From an uncultured Ruminococcus sp. (GTDB taxonomy: Bacteria > Bacillota > Clostridia > Oscillospirales > Acutalibacteraceae): DNA of 6,267 nucleotides. The notes under the pieces were generated by a model. The model was not told the origin of the DNA. It ran no database searches and was given only the letters and a program-made list of their open reading frames with translations. A program made the translations under genes and the position numbers. This document shows, one piece after another, positions 6,174 to 6,267 of the stretch. How positions within the stretch are numbered: position 1 is the first letter of the stretch; each line of letters starts with the position of its first letter. The DNA lies in the NCBI GenBank assembly GCA_902772795.1, contig CACYBZ010000387.1:1-6267 (forward strand). Reading direction: 5' to 3'.

Positions 6174-6241
6174 GAGGGGCTTTGCCCCTCAACCCCATCA
6201 GGGGCTCCGCCCCTGAACCCCGCAAGCCTTTAAAAAGGCTT
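6174..6241. repeat. Cluster of three GC-rich palindromes (REP-like element) after the BIG2 gene
   Basis: Three perfect stems follow one another: GAGGGGC-TTT-GCCCCTC (6174-6190), TCAGGGGC-TCC-GCCCCTGA (6198-6216) and AAGCCTT-TAAA-AAGGCTT (6224-6241). The first two sit in a near-direct repeat with a 25-base period: 22-base units at 6175-6196 and 6200-6221 differ at three positions and both end in AACCCC. No long U-tract follows any stem, so a classic rho-independent terminator is not evident, although the hairpins could stabilise the 3' end of the transcript or halt polymerase. From memory, similar modules are scattered in intergenic spaces of gut Ruminococcaceae; this could not be checked here. 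The last 26 bases (6242-6267) show nothing I can assign. Confidence 0.75.
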
Positions 6242-6267
6242 GACCGAAACTTTAAGGCAAAATCTGC

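Noticed and set aside
6174..6221. Possible CRISPR-like direct repeats
   Set aside because: There are only two copies, the gap between them is 3 bases and not a 30-40-base spacer, and each copy is itself a palindrome; no cas gene is present.
6174..6241. Classic rho-independent terminator of the BIG2 gene
   Set aside because: Stable stems are present, but no U-tract follows any of them on the plus strand, so I describe the cluster as a repeat element and leave a termination role open.

Overview
The window looks like chromosomal DNA of a low-to-moderate GC Gram-positive anaerobe of the class Clostridia, most likely a Ruminococcus-like member of the Oscillospiraceae. This is inferred from strong purine-rich Shine-Dalgarno sites, near-consensus sigma-A promoters, a transketolase split into two genes, a secreted protein with bacterial Ig-like (BIG2) repeats carrying YNGKTA-x-C signatures, and a GC-rich hairpin cluster of a style I associate with gut Ruminococcaceae. 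No species can be named from the sequence alone.

Layout. Positions 2-196 (+) hold the 3' end of a small Cro/C1-type helix-turn-helix regulator. The 142-base gap after it contains a 10-bp perfect inverted repeat and a near-consensus promoter. That promoter serves a 300-residue protein (339-1241, +) with a degenerate HTH-like N-terminus and an unrecognised C-terminal part. A strong bidirectional terminator (1249-1286) separates it from a convergent two-gene operon on the minus strand: the N-terminal (2254-3102) and C-terminal (1301-2254) subunits of transketolase, coupled through a 1-base TAATG overlap. A 322-base divergent intergenic region (3103-3424) carries one promoter for each direction and several short inverted repeats. 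From 3425 to 6172 (+) runs a 915-residue secreted protein: signal peptide, right-handed parallel beta-helix, four BIG2 domains of about 80 residues, and a 22-residue stub that resembles the start of a fifth BIG2 domain. The last 95 bases are a cluster of GC-rich hairpins beginning immediately after its stop codon.

How the parts work together. The transketolase pair is housekeeping carbon metabolism (non-oxidative pentose phosphate pathway). The large secreted protein probably binds or processes a polysaccharide or acts at the cell surface, but no catalytic signature or wall anchor is visible. The two HTH proteins may form a small regulatory locus. I find no CRISPR array, transposase, tRNA, rRNA, toxin-antitoxin pair or defence system. 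The points most worth a second look are the unclassified HTH-sensor-like protein with its inverted-repeat promoter, the apparently cut-short BIG2 array, and the hairpin cluster abutting it.
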